A program made the position numbers and the translations under genes. Of a DNA stretch of 42,372 nt, positions 12,301-17,515 are shown piece by piece (positions within the stretch are counted from its first letter, which is position 1; every line of letters starts with the position of its first letter). The DNA comes from Strigomonas culicis (Eukaryota > Euglenozoa > Kinetoplastea > Trypanosomatida > Trypanosomatidae). The notes beneath the pieces are model-generated. The model did not search any database, was not told the origin of the DNA, and was given only the letters and a program-made list of their open reading frames with translations. The stretch covers positions 1 through 42,372 of the forward strand of contig AUXH01000095.1 of assembly GCA_000482145.1 (NCBI GenBank), read 5' to 3'.

Positions 12301-13050
12301 GCCGACAGCGGTCATCAAAAAGATGGTCTCCGACTTCGCCTTGTCGTCCTGGGCGCTGCCGTTCCAGTATTCCGAGATGAGGACTTGGTTCTCCTCCAGC
12401 AAGTCCGCGATCTGAAACGGCTCTAGCTCATCGAGCTTCCGCCACTGCTTGGGCAGCACCGAGCGGGTGAAGGAGGCGCTGCACATGTTGCTCAGCGTCG
12501 ACTCGATGCACGGCGCGAACAGGCGGACGCGGTAGTTTCTGCCGTCCTTCGACGTGAGGGAGAAGACCACGAAACCGCCAATGCACACATCCAGTCGCGA
12601 CGTGTTGTTCTGCAACAGGCACTTGGGCATGGCCGTGATGCCGTACGACGTCAGCTTGGAGTCCTTCTGCAAGTAGCGAATGTAAGTCGACTCTGCAATG
12701 GCGGAGATGCCTGCATTGTCAGACGGCAGCTCGCTAAAATTTAACGCGTTCACCAGGACGACCTTGTTGAACTCCAAGATGGTGAGCTTCCCGCTGGCGT
12801 CAACATCCACCTCGCCGGCTGGCACTCGCGTTGCGCCCTTTTCGGAGCCACAGGAAGCCTTCACAACCGCACGAAGAATAATCTCGGCGATCTCCACCTC
12901 ACTCCGCCCGCCATTTGTGAAGCTCAACTCTAGTGTCGCACTGGACTTCTTGTCCTTCTCAGCAAGTTCACCGCCAACGTGTTTCTTGATGGCCTTTTCG
13001 GTGGCGGAGAAGGCATCGTCAACGACAGGAGAGAGCTTTCCGCGGGCCAT
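334..13050 (-). CDS. DYNC2H1: Cytoplasmic dynein-2 heavy chain (retrograde IFT motor)
   Basis: This 4238-residue protein matches the family length (about 4300) and the dynein-2 class along its whole length. It resembles animal DYNC2H1 in the tail (KRPIVAKELISER, RAQGEAQIREAL) and at the C-terminus (ETFLNALRQETA, LPVY). The motor has P-loops at about 1651-1658 (AAA1, GPAGTGKT, with Walker B CFDEFNR), 1950-1958 (AAA2, GPSGSGKST) and 2263-2270 (AAA3, GPEGCGKT). AAA4 has a degenerate loop, GRSGVCASE, at 2605-2613. A coiled-coil stalk spans about 2832-3132, with the microtubule-binding tip near 2920-3040. The family powers retrograde intraflagellar transport. Trypanosomatids are known to carry two dynein-2 heavy chains, and I cannot tell which one this is. 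The start is the ATG at 13050; the frame extends three codons further only through a GTG. Confidence 0.97.
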   Translation of the reverse strand: MARGKLSPVVDDAFSATEKAIKKHVGGELAEKDKKSSATLELSFTNGGRSEVEIAEIILRAVVKASCGSEKGATRVPAGEVDVDASGKLTILEFNKVVLVNALNFSELPSDNAGISAIAESTYIRYLQKDSKLTSYGITAMPKCLLQNNTSRLDVCIGGFVVFSLTSKDGRNYRVRLFAPCIESTLSNMCSASFTRSVLPKQWRKLDELEPFQIADLLEENQVLISEYWNGSAQDDKAKSETIFLMTAVGSDISSYFKKKTAASGGPYTGEKNVIDQALTCCDDWITTCFKLTTIDWGAQWGGTRFTDVGLSQVRERLRVVIDLRELVDEVSQLLDPNDFRSAKMETMWDAFGGVDIFSTTAAAQKQWELGLHSYYRRLEPVEHRSAAALRDFFASRGNLAPQTVLHEFSDFHQLVKRPIVAKELISERDGFLSKLNERLHAIRLEFEHRAESTEDEHVLEEQDRRCQAGRFMPGVVNNIIWLRQLRGKVEEMIHMCSSILADLGSSSDFIESSKHLLEEIEDYEQETYRDWVQDAEMNRDSLTLDANAPLMEIDSSGQVEVNFSERLVQLLKEVRVFSALGYHVPPEITKMAKKGLQFYAKGVALKQVANTYNSMTEDIIPSTRAMLLEPAFAFEKVITADSASKLTWKSKEEADRFIVKLRKASQTLNEANRRIHKLHRDFEQVVVDLFSIDLLNARDRWIAKARVIRERIETCGFHNTENWRQFWDAQVYKAMESQYKKGLEGLHESIGEIKADVIFDAASGQAVLRPSLELLRQQYYARIRDFLTFPNRFQGCSSQSIFKAMPSCNEAEILSVLSHASELFRSVQKELQRFTPMLVIGRCGKHGHPTLEQIVGASLTEVQHWEQSFRLIKQKGKEINAEDLFIKCGCMSLCTAGLKGTVEEHLSKLTEALKSTLKVSAEKHLDAIDNYLKSVSRCLDSTLTKLDEIGEANILYGELMEQRPAMEVEFHHFYNKNVLLQSMTGSAGLDFTKTKDTWDSYMKRLDSHEKEVDDQLTKLKATVEETVKAWRKDVERFANQWHELKPKDIRSENPVAFVTEKKEELKGLKEMGTECVKQCQYFQLDDPDMQEVDDLERDIDDYYNMWGMLGTFQDEVQDLCKEAWISFRSKIYRFEDFVKLWQDKMKEIPSNPVTVHIRTMLEKWGRCVPLLKYVRGEGFTPSHWTELFSLLKLRNVTQDTVRFGQILDKYEVMLRDEVEIKKLHSRAQGEAQIREALDDVRAWGVEASFTVIPHPDRPGVILITDWKDTLSALSDNQALLLSMKESPYFSIFANDANKWEERLSILDEYLRHMNQIQRKWVYLEPIFRRGALPNEQERFSRIDREYLQIMSSVQADAHLMSLAEHKEFKGILKNVLEQLERCQKSLNLFLEEKRDSFPRFYFISDDDLLEILAQSKNPTVIQSHLKKLFMGIHSVQFDNQKETILRIQSLEGEVVPLEKPVRITDEVETWLAQLDVEMKSTLQAQLVRCVAKTDIGTYASQILCTAEMVNFTKRTEEAIRDGKSGALGKHKSSLQNQLRELTAFAGGNSDPLIGIKLKALIMDLIHNIEVVELLIKNNVEKETDWFWKKQLRFYLNGANVCVLRMVDAEFKYSYEYQGNAPKLVHTPLTDRCYMTLTQGMQLGYGGNPYGPAGTGKTESVKALGNAMGRQVLVFNCDEGIDFKSMGRIFTGLVKCGAWGCFDEFNRLKVDQLSAVSQMIQVIQEALKNGDARCHLLERDIDVNPNAGIFVTLNPAGKGYGGRSKLPDNLKQLFRSIAMSAPDNELIMETILFSEGFEHAKNLARRTVEIFNLSRQLLSYQQHYDWGLRAMKAVLRLGGSLIHEFLMDRVAGNIKVSSAEVLQKESEIIIKSLRVNTLSKLTFNDAILFNKLLGDIFPGVPVLEIDYKSLRTAIEDAIKEMNLQLVEGQIQKILQLYEALRQRMGVVLVGPSGSGKSTLLKVLRKAMQQLNKKVPLYIVNPKALPREQLLGHMDPDTREWYDGVITEAARKVVKEDVSVQSWVYCDGDIDPEWVESLNSVLDDNKLLTMPNGVRIQFGDNVNFLFETHSLEFASPATVSRMGIIYLSEQDVDPKTAVASWLLEQPEGSRDQLKKWIDDYFYKAIDSLVATERLIVQTTRTGLVMSGLSQLQFCATKSQFALALIYGLGSYLPEEARKEYAKDILYLVGEKAPDQKNPLDFKYDKDGGGRYVGFEFEQAFDLTVEELHRSPMIATVECQRALAIMEAWSQPLKPGVYRPFILVGPEGCGKTMLLNNLFANSVNTRVATVNCSAQTEAIHVIQKLKQTCSMFNSTQGKVLRPKDADRLVILLKDLNLPKPDRYGTVQLHSLLQQLILYKGFYDSDLEWVTVERIQIVGSMNPPGSMGRYPVAPRFLAITSVLCVSYPPKESLQLIYTEFFNIMMQSERLQLSMPGKGAADLARVMTTVYELISTRYTVDVASHYIFNPRDITKWALNLLNYQSEEVGNAIAYEGRRIFVDRLITNEERVKLSKIIKDNVSFLVGHRESPSDKETKFYVSWLDGAAAGKKKLVGTALEDLKRSAEVASLNYSRENADLNIQLIPEVCAWVARVDRVLSQERGNILLVGRSGVCASEIVRLVAYNSRTEVVALGLTREYSMKQFNAELKSVMTKAGVEGRSVVLLLEDFNFFNPRFLESVNSLLSSGEVPGLFSPEEQEALLGPLKEDAVGEGMTPYNYFVDRIAKYLHVAIVMDPTNRNYQQQCRSNPALFTRSNVYWMGTWDSSSLKVIPRIMIGDVYDALDKRDDKKEFSLTTELVHLHRSFGEKFSPQHFKALCLTYENLFNRKSKEVVDGVARLQSGVSKLDEAQENVDKIASDVNEKKQLLEVKQKEADEALTEIQAKMEEASEQKRGIHKVQKELDKEQVAIKERKVVIEGRLSGIQPVLDAAMSAVSSIRSDHLSELKSMKQPPAAVQDVMEGVIILISAGKAADTTWGGIRKILAGDIKGQILNFSLDDVDATTRGKVETFIDNKANSFKRDVIGRASKAAAPMAEWLKAVIEYSKVLETVAPMRAELKEYEENLKKAQEKKNKYESKLAKVEEKVEKLKTRFAEKTTEAERLRNQLEQAEYLLNNATELIAKLSTEHKRWVQQMKSINSELDLLPRRCLLAAGFIVYLGQQPENIREQTLKEWKEKVKLKEFNFFTFLKEESVQLHYKAEGLPGDELSMDNALLIEEQMNTPLIEDPSGQATEWLFTHLKGEKMVVEKCSISEERLVSALELALRFGKKFIITDVDRIEPFMYPILRKELHNEGTKRVIQIGDRRTVDYADGFQLYLVTRSSDLRVSPDILSFLTPISFTITQSGLEGQFLGLTIQHEQPELEKQKLSVLEKEEKLKMQLADLEQSLLNDLANSKGSLLENVGLIDSLNLIKSQASEITEALAKSKEVQTEIDQKRNVYRPFATTASHVFFLTKSLKELSHMYQFSFNLFMDIFHRTLEHHKELRTDPETKIAALTETFVQFTVMTIARSLLKEHRAVFGTHLARALFPKECSDAEWDFFLDKAIAPEAKKKDVRVPTFVLPDSIDTFKTFAALFPDMCQKIRIQEADVWLEWMRTSSPETDYPTFLKPLTHFQRLLIMKTFRGDRLVAAMNLVACELLRVDALGGNESLVKMIESTDCNTPVLLITTTGADPSQELQSIAHKMVGKEKFHQLAMGGGQADVALQMVRAAAEKGEWVFLKNLHLVIPWVYTLQKEFDVLKPHKKFRLFLTTESHDEFPSILLSQSLKVSFETPPGVKQNLLRTYVDWGKSFYEDKDDKQRELLFITAALHAIIQERRSYVPQGWTKMYEVTASDLKSATDIVLRQSKNEVDWKSIRGILENAIYGGKMETDYDTNILSTYIERFFNASSLTSAKKQDPVFFTVRVPGGKYSEYVNVIKGLPDNDMPALFALPPNADRVVQLSRVREVVDNLQRINEARQEEAMSHEDWISLLTPILTAWTTLTSQHPDLLTKSASSTHVSLSSAKPIEGFLSAEMSSALKLVITVDSCIEDLKKVVEGAALLTENRRAEATIMLQGGVPPQWEGFFASNDKILPWMQSLLQRAVAISQWQSMATNGVLLKSSLNLSLLFRPETFLNALRQETAHTIQKPLVSLQLVATTSAPPPGAAIPVLFEAILLQGARLDRDELLQPISTADEAAVFPVVKLYVSWMTEEPDRGKPTIRLPVYANTSKENYICDFALPCASELAAKNFILAGASIVLSK

Positions 13051-13538
13051 GAGTAACACGCAATTTCACAAAGAAAACAAAAACGTTTAAAAAAAAGAGG
13101 GAGAGCACAGGCGAAGGTAATGGTAATGATGATCTATCTTATAAAAGCCTTATAAGTTTAACTACCTTATTCCAATTCAACAAAATGTGTATTTACAAGT
13201 TATGTACAAACAAAAACAAACAAACAAAAAAAAAATTGTATAAAAATAACAACGACACACACAAGAAAAAAAATATATATTTGAAAGCAATAAAAGCTAA
13301 TTTGTAGATTGCTTGCTTTTCGGGGGAAAAAAAAAGAGTATTCAAATACGAAAGAGATGGAGAATGGAGAGATAACTATGCATGGTATACCACTCTCAAA
13401 ACAATGTTTCAATAGCAGGGGAGTGGTGGAAGTCACCAAATATATACATAAGGGGCGATTGCTTTTCTATAGTGAGAAAAAGGGATAATAAGAGTAAAAA
13501 AAGCAGATTTCCTTCATTCACTACACCCAAAAACGACG
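13051..13538 (-). other. Spacer between RPA1-like gene and dynein-2
   Basis: This AT-rich spacer has A-runs at 13227-13235, 13267-13272 and 13327-13335 and a pyrimidine tract (minus strand) at 13091-13108. It should hold the 3'UTR of the RPA1-like gene and the 5'UTR of dynein-2. No gene was recognised. Confidence 0.7.
13316..13345 (-). promoter_or_regulatory. Candidate trans-splice site for dynein-2
   Basis: The minus strand reads a T9/C5 pyrimidine tract ending near 13321, followed by the first AG at 13317-13316. Using it gives a 5'UTR of about 265 nt before the ATG at 13050. The call is weak because other AGs and a second tract (13091-13108) lie between this site and the gene. Confidence 0.35.
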
Positions 13539-15311
13539 TCACATATTCTCCAGCACACCTAGTAACGTGGAAGCAAAGGAGGACAGATTGACGTGCTTGC
13601 ACTGCACGATGGAATAGCCGCTCTCCAAACTAAGGAGCCACACAAGGACCGGCGTTCCGATGAGGGAGGTGCAAATAGTCTTCTCGAAACTTGGATCAGC
13701 GTGAAAGCGAGCAGCGTAGACGCTTTCCGAGAGCTCGAACAGAGACTCGCACACCGCGCCATGGGCGACCGCCTCCACGAAATCGACGCCATCGCTGAGC
13801 TCCAAGACGACGTAGAACACACACTTGGCCTCCTCCGCGCCACACGCGGGGCACGCCGCCTGCGGCACCGTCTCCCCTCGACAGTGCAGACACTGCCACC
13901 GCATGGTCGGGAACCGGATGAACTGCACACGCACAAGCACGGGCAGCGTCTGGGAGCACGCCAGCAGGCTCAGGCTGATCTCTGTCCCTATGTGGCTCGC
14001 CGCGCTCGCCTCGGCCGGCAGCGGCGCGTCGTCCACGGCGACGGGTACGGCGGACAATTCGCGCCGCCCCGCCTCGGCGGTAGCCATCGCCGTGCCCGTC
14101 AGTCGAATAGCCACCGTGGAGGCTCGACTGGAAAGCGTTTTTTGCTGCCTAAACTCCTTGACGACGCAGTTCTGGAAGAGCCACTTCTCGCCCACCTGGA
14201 CCTCCACCGACTCTGCGAGGTCGCCCCATAACGTCAGCTCGATCGTGGCGCCGTCGCCCACCGCATCGCTCGTGAGCAGCACCGTTTGACGCAGCACCCG
14301 CCCCCTCTTCGTGTTCACGTAGTTCGCCTTGTGCGCGCTGACGACGACACCGACGACATCGGCCAGGTCCTCGATCCCGTAGACGTCATGGATCTCGTTC
14401 ACCGTAGCAAACGCTTTCGGCGCAAACGGAAAGGCGGTGGGAAAGAAGGGCAGCGCAGCTTCCCCGCTGGAGGGTGGGAATGTGATGACGCTCTTCTCCG
14501 TGAACTGCAGCTTCAACGGGCGACCGTCGTCCGTCCAGCGCACGGAGCCGCCGGACAGTTGGACGCATTCGTCCCTCGCCACGAAATCACCCACCCCCTC
14601 GGGCCCGATGAGCGCGAGTGTGCCGGCATCGCCGTTGCGGTCGACCCCCACGGCGTGCACCATGTACCTGGGCCGGGGGGCCGCCAGCGCCTCTGCGGCC
14701 CGGCCGGAGCTGAACGGCGCAGCGCTCTGGAAGCGGTACGGCGTGCCCTTCCACACAATGCGCACCGTCACGCGCCAGTCGTTCAGCGCGCATTCCGGGT
14801 CGTCCACAATGTCGCGGAAGCAAAGGTCGGTGCACGTGGCGCCCTTGCCGGCCGCGGGCGCCGCACTCCGCTGCTGCGCTGTGAGCGCCTTGGAGGACAG
14901 GGAGAAGCGCGTGCGGTCGAACTGCGGGTTCCCTTGCAGTGAGAGCGGGTCCAGCGAACACGACATGTGGACCGGCACCACCACGTTCAGCCCATTCGCC
15001 GCGGTGAGGACTGAATAATCATAGAGAGTGACGCAGCACCCTATCTCTATCTGAAAATCACTGACCATCTTCTCCATGTCCGTGAAGGGCGTAATGACAA
15101 GGTAGATCAGCGAGGCCCCGTCCGAGGCGGCAAGGTAGAAGCATGAGACGGTGGAGCTGTCTTCCACTTTTGGGGGGAAGCGCAGAATATCCAGTATCTG
15201 CAGTGTAGGGGACCCCCATGAGTGACGCCATAGTTCCTCCTTCTCTGGCGTGAAGGAGCTGTTCAGTGCACTGGCACAAAAACCCGACGAAAGAGAGTTC
15301 ACAAGCGCCAT
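13539..15311 (-). CDS. RPA1-like single-strand DNA-binding protein with 70N-like domain
   Basis: This 590-residue protein has the domain order of the large subunit of replication protein A. Residues about 30-120 resemble the RPA1 N-terminal OB fold (SPTLQILDI, then an 'LAASDG' strand), where RPA docks checkpoint partners. A divergent DBD-A follows at about 140-290. DBD-B (about 320-430) keeps W362 and F387, with the same 25-residue spacing as the DNA-stacking Trp/Phe pair of human RPA1. A DBD-C-like domain (about 445-590) holds a zinc ribbon with C474, C477, C487 and C490. The start is the ATG at 15311, 64 nt after a strong acceptor AG. The frame stays open upstream but there runs through the polypyrimidine tract and into the neighbouring gene. 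The canonical trypanosomatid RPA1 is reported to lack the 70N domain, so this may be a separate paralogue. A MEIOB-type role is possible but less likely, because MEIOB lacks 70N. Confidence 0.8.
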   Translation of the reverse strand: MALVNSLSSGFCASALNSSFTPEKEELWRHSWGSPTLQILDILRFPPKVEDSSTVSCFYLAASDGASLIYLVITPFTDMEKMVSDFQIEIGCCVTLYDYSVLTAANGLNVVVPVHMSCSLDPLSLQGNPQFDRTRFSLSSKALTAQQRSAAPAAGKGATCTDLCFRDIVDDPECALNDWRVTVRIVWKGTPYRFQSAAPFSSGRAAEALAAPRPRYMVHAVGVDRNGDAGTLALIGPEGVGDFVARDECVQLSGGSVRWTDDGRPLKLQFTEKSVITFPPSSGEAALPFFPTAFPFAPKAFATVNEIHDVYGIEDLADVVGVVVSAHKANYVNTKRGRVLRQTVLLTSDAVGDGATIELTLWGDLAESVEVQVGEKWLFQNCVVKEFRQQKTLSSRASTVAIRLTGTAMATAEAGRRELSAVPVAVDDAPLPAEASAASHIGTEISLSLLACSQTLPVLVRVQFIRFPTMRWQCLHCRGETVPQAACPACGAEEAKCVFYVVLELSDGVDFVEAVAHGAVCESLFELSESVYAARFHADPSFEKTICTSLIGTPVLVWLLSLESGYSIVQCKHVNLSSFASTLLGVLENM

Positions 15312-15678
15312 GTATAAAAAGAGAAGAAACAATACTTTAAAAGGGGTAGAGAAATATGTACCAAACGTAAGGTCGCTTGAAGTGGAAAAAAAAAAGATGA
15401 CAGAAGGAAGAGTAAGAGCGTAGGGGTAAAAACCAGGAGGAGAGAGGATAAGTCTTCTTAAAGAGTAGTGCAAACCTACATAAAGGCCACCAAGCCCTAG
15501 CTTCGCTCTTCTGTGTACGCATTCCGTAGGATATGTGTTGCAGCATGGTACGCCGTGCGCCAAACGTGTGTCCTGACCACTGGTCCTGTGAACACCTGCA
15601 AAGATGGTGAATAAAAGCGGAACACAGCGACAAGGAAAAGGCACTCCATCCCAACGAAAGGAAGACCACCCTAAGGCC
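15312..15678 (-). other. Spacer upstream of RPA1-like gene
   Basis: This spacer holds the 3'UTR of the basic hypothetical gene and the splice signals of the RPA1-like gene. An open reading frame crosses it in phase with the RPA1-like gene, but its hydrophobic, Phe-rich translation comes from the T-rich tract. I do not treat it as coding. Confidence 0.7.
15376..15418 (-). promoter_or_regulatory. Trans-splice site for RPA1-like gene
   Basis: A minus-strand pyrimidine-rich tract, including ten T's, is followed by CAAG with the AG at 15377-15376. It gives a 64-nt 5'UTR and places the frame's more distal start outside the mature mRNA. Confidence 0.7.
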
Positions 15679-16848
15679 CTAAGCCGTTGAATGCACCCCT
15701 TTCTGGGCGGAACTGTTCCCGTTGAACAAGTCATTTCTCTCTAACGTTACAAAACTAAAATCACTGAAAAAAGTGTCTATTATGGCATCAGTCGATGTAC
15801 GGCGCGTAGGCTCGACCATTGCCTTATCCTCGCGCGCGACCGTAGAGTCGCCACCCTTCGAGCCTAGCGACGTGGTGGGGTTGAGCCCACGTGGCCAACT
15901 GGCAGGTGCACTCGTATTATCACGGAGCGAGCAGGTGTGGCTCCAGTATCTCTCAGGCCGCGCTTTTTCAACCCCACCGTTAGCAGAAACGTGCAGGGAA
16001 TTGTCATGATTTGCAGCCCTTCCGCTGTTCGCCGCGTACGGGTGGATGGAAGACGGACCGTGTGCGGGGCTGTTGCTGGAAGGATAAGGCTGCAGCGCGG
16101 TCCAATTGCCACCAGCATATCGTACGCGGGGCGTGAACGCAGGTGCTCCGGCTACCCAGCGGCGCTCCGCTGCGCGGTACGGTGATCCTTCACCGTGTAC
16201 AGTGCCCCCTCCGTGGTCACTGGTGCTATGAGGTGACCGGTCCGACCGGGCGTGGTGGCGCCTCGACCGGGTGGTTTTAGAAAGCACAGACACGTCGTTG
16301 TGGGGCTTCGCAGCAGACGGTGGTCTCCTGGAGGCCGAAAGGGAGCGTGTCGGGGGAGCGAACTCCGCACTGGCAGAAACCCAGGGAAAGTGGTACGTTT
16401 CTTCTCCCTTGTCAAGAGGCAAGCCGCTTGGTTTTCCCGTTACACGAGACTCTACACTGTTCTTGTTGTGCTTCAAAAAGGAAGGCCTGTGAGCAGAAAA
16501 CTGCTGCTTCCGCCTTTCTTCCTGCTTATTAGATGCAGTAGTCACGCCACTGCTGGTGCCCTCCGTAGCATCTCGGCGCCTATGGAATGAGGTTGTTCTT
16601 TCCGCCTTCCGGTGCATGTGTTTCACTGGACCGCCGGCCACCTCCTCCAGCTCCTTTTTATACGCGGCGAATGATAGCGCAGCATTCTCCTCTGGGCGTT
16701 CTGTGATGCGTGAGACATGGATAGGGCCCATCAAGCGACGTTCTCTGTGCTTCTTCATTTCCTGTTCAAGAAACAGGATTCGTTCGTCAAGAAGTCGTCG
16801 TTTGTTTTCCACATCGTCACCCGGTGCAATACTGTGTGTCGTCTTCAT
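15679..16848 (-). CDS. Basic, low-complexity hypothetical protein
   Basis: This 389-residue protein is not recognised. Residues about 10-60 are charged and helix-forming (RRLLDERILFLEQEMKKHRERR) and could make a short coiled coil. Most of the remainder (about 75-350) is rich in Ser, Arg, His, Pro and Thr and is probably disordered. A more ordered, hydrophobic segment lies near the C-terminus (DAIIDTFFSDFSFVTLERND, about 353-372). No signal peptide, membrane segment or catalytic motif is visible. The ATG at 16848 is the first in frame and lies only 13 nt after a clear acceptor AG. Basic disordered proteins of this kind are often cytoskeletal or nucleic-acid associated in trypanosomatids, but nothing here proves either. 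Confidence 0.75.
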   Translation of the reverse strand: MKTTHSIAPGDDVENKRRLLDERILFLEQEMKKHRERRLMGPIHVSRITERPEENAALSFAAYKKELEEVAGGPVKHMHRKAERTTSFHRRRDATEGTSSGVTTASNKQEERRKQQFSAHRPSFLKHNKNSVESRVTGKPSGLPLDKGEETYHFPWVSASAEFAPPTRSLSASRRPPSAAKPHNDVSVLSKTTRSRRHHARSDRSPHSTSDHGGGTVHGEGSPYRAAERRWVAGAPAFTPRVRYAGGNWTALQPYPSSNSPAHGPSSIHPYAANSGRAANHDNSLHVSANGGVEKARPERYWSHTCSLRDNTSAPASWPRGLNPTTSLGSKGGDSTVAREDKAMVEPTRRTSTDAIIDTFFSDFSFVTLERNDLFNGNSSAQKGVHSTA

Positions 16849-17515
16849 GATCACAGTAGGACTAAACGATCAGGAAAGAAAGAAAAGGTGCAAGAATAAC
16901 GAAGGAGAACGAAAGGGAGAGAAAGAAAGTGAGAACCACAAGGCCTGATGGAGCAGCACTGTTATTTAGAAGACGCCACGATACGATGTGAACCTTGTCT
17001 ACGCAGACACACCAAAAAGAAGAGAGAAAGCAAAGGGCTGAGAGGTGCTTAAACAACGAATAAACATTAGAGTAACAAATACAACCACAATGAATATTAA
17101 CACGAAGACAGAAGAAGAAGAAGAAAAAAACACAATAACTATAACGGGCAATCTCTGACTTGAAAAAAAAATGAAAAAGAAAGAGAGTCAGCGACTCTTC
17201 TCTCTTCCCTTCTTTTCCGAATTTTGTTTTCTTTCTACGTGTTTGTTCAGCTACAATGAGCAGTGCTTTTCCGTTACTGTGTTCTCTTTTTAAGTTTCTA
17301 TCAGTGTTAACATACCGTTGTTTAACTCACATTAGCTTTATTTAGTAGTTATAATACTCATTTTTCTCCCTCGTTCGACCGCTTCCTCTTTATTATAATC
17401 ATCATTTTTCTCTCCTTTTTTTCTTTTTTTCTTGTTTAATGTTCCTTTCCTTTTTTTTTAATGCTATTGTTGTCTTTATTTCGGAGATGCTTCATCTGAA
17501 TAAACCCATGTGACT
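16849..17515 (-). other. Spacer between EMC1 and basic hypothetical gene
   Basis: This is one of the longer spacers, 667 nt. Most of it should be the EMC1 3'UTR. Between about 17190 and 17460 the plus strand carries several dense T/C runs, so the EMC1 3'UTR is A/G-rich in the sense direction. No gene was found. Confidence 0.65.
16862..16930 (-). promoter_or_regulatory. Trans-splice site for basic hypothetical gene
   Basis: An almost uninterrupted pyrimidine tract on the minus strand (16930 down to 16872) is followed by TTTAG, with the AG at 16863-16862. It lies 13 nt before the ATG at 16848. Confidence 0.75.

Noticed and set aside
15312..15734. N-terminal extension of 141 codons on the RPA1-like gene
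   Set aside because: It reads through the polypyrimidine tract and the acceptor AG, gives Phe-rich nonsense and overlaps the neighbouring gene's end. The ATG at 15311 fits the 70N start.
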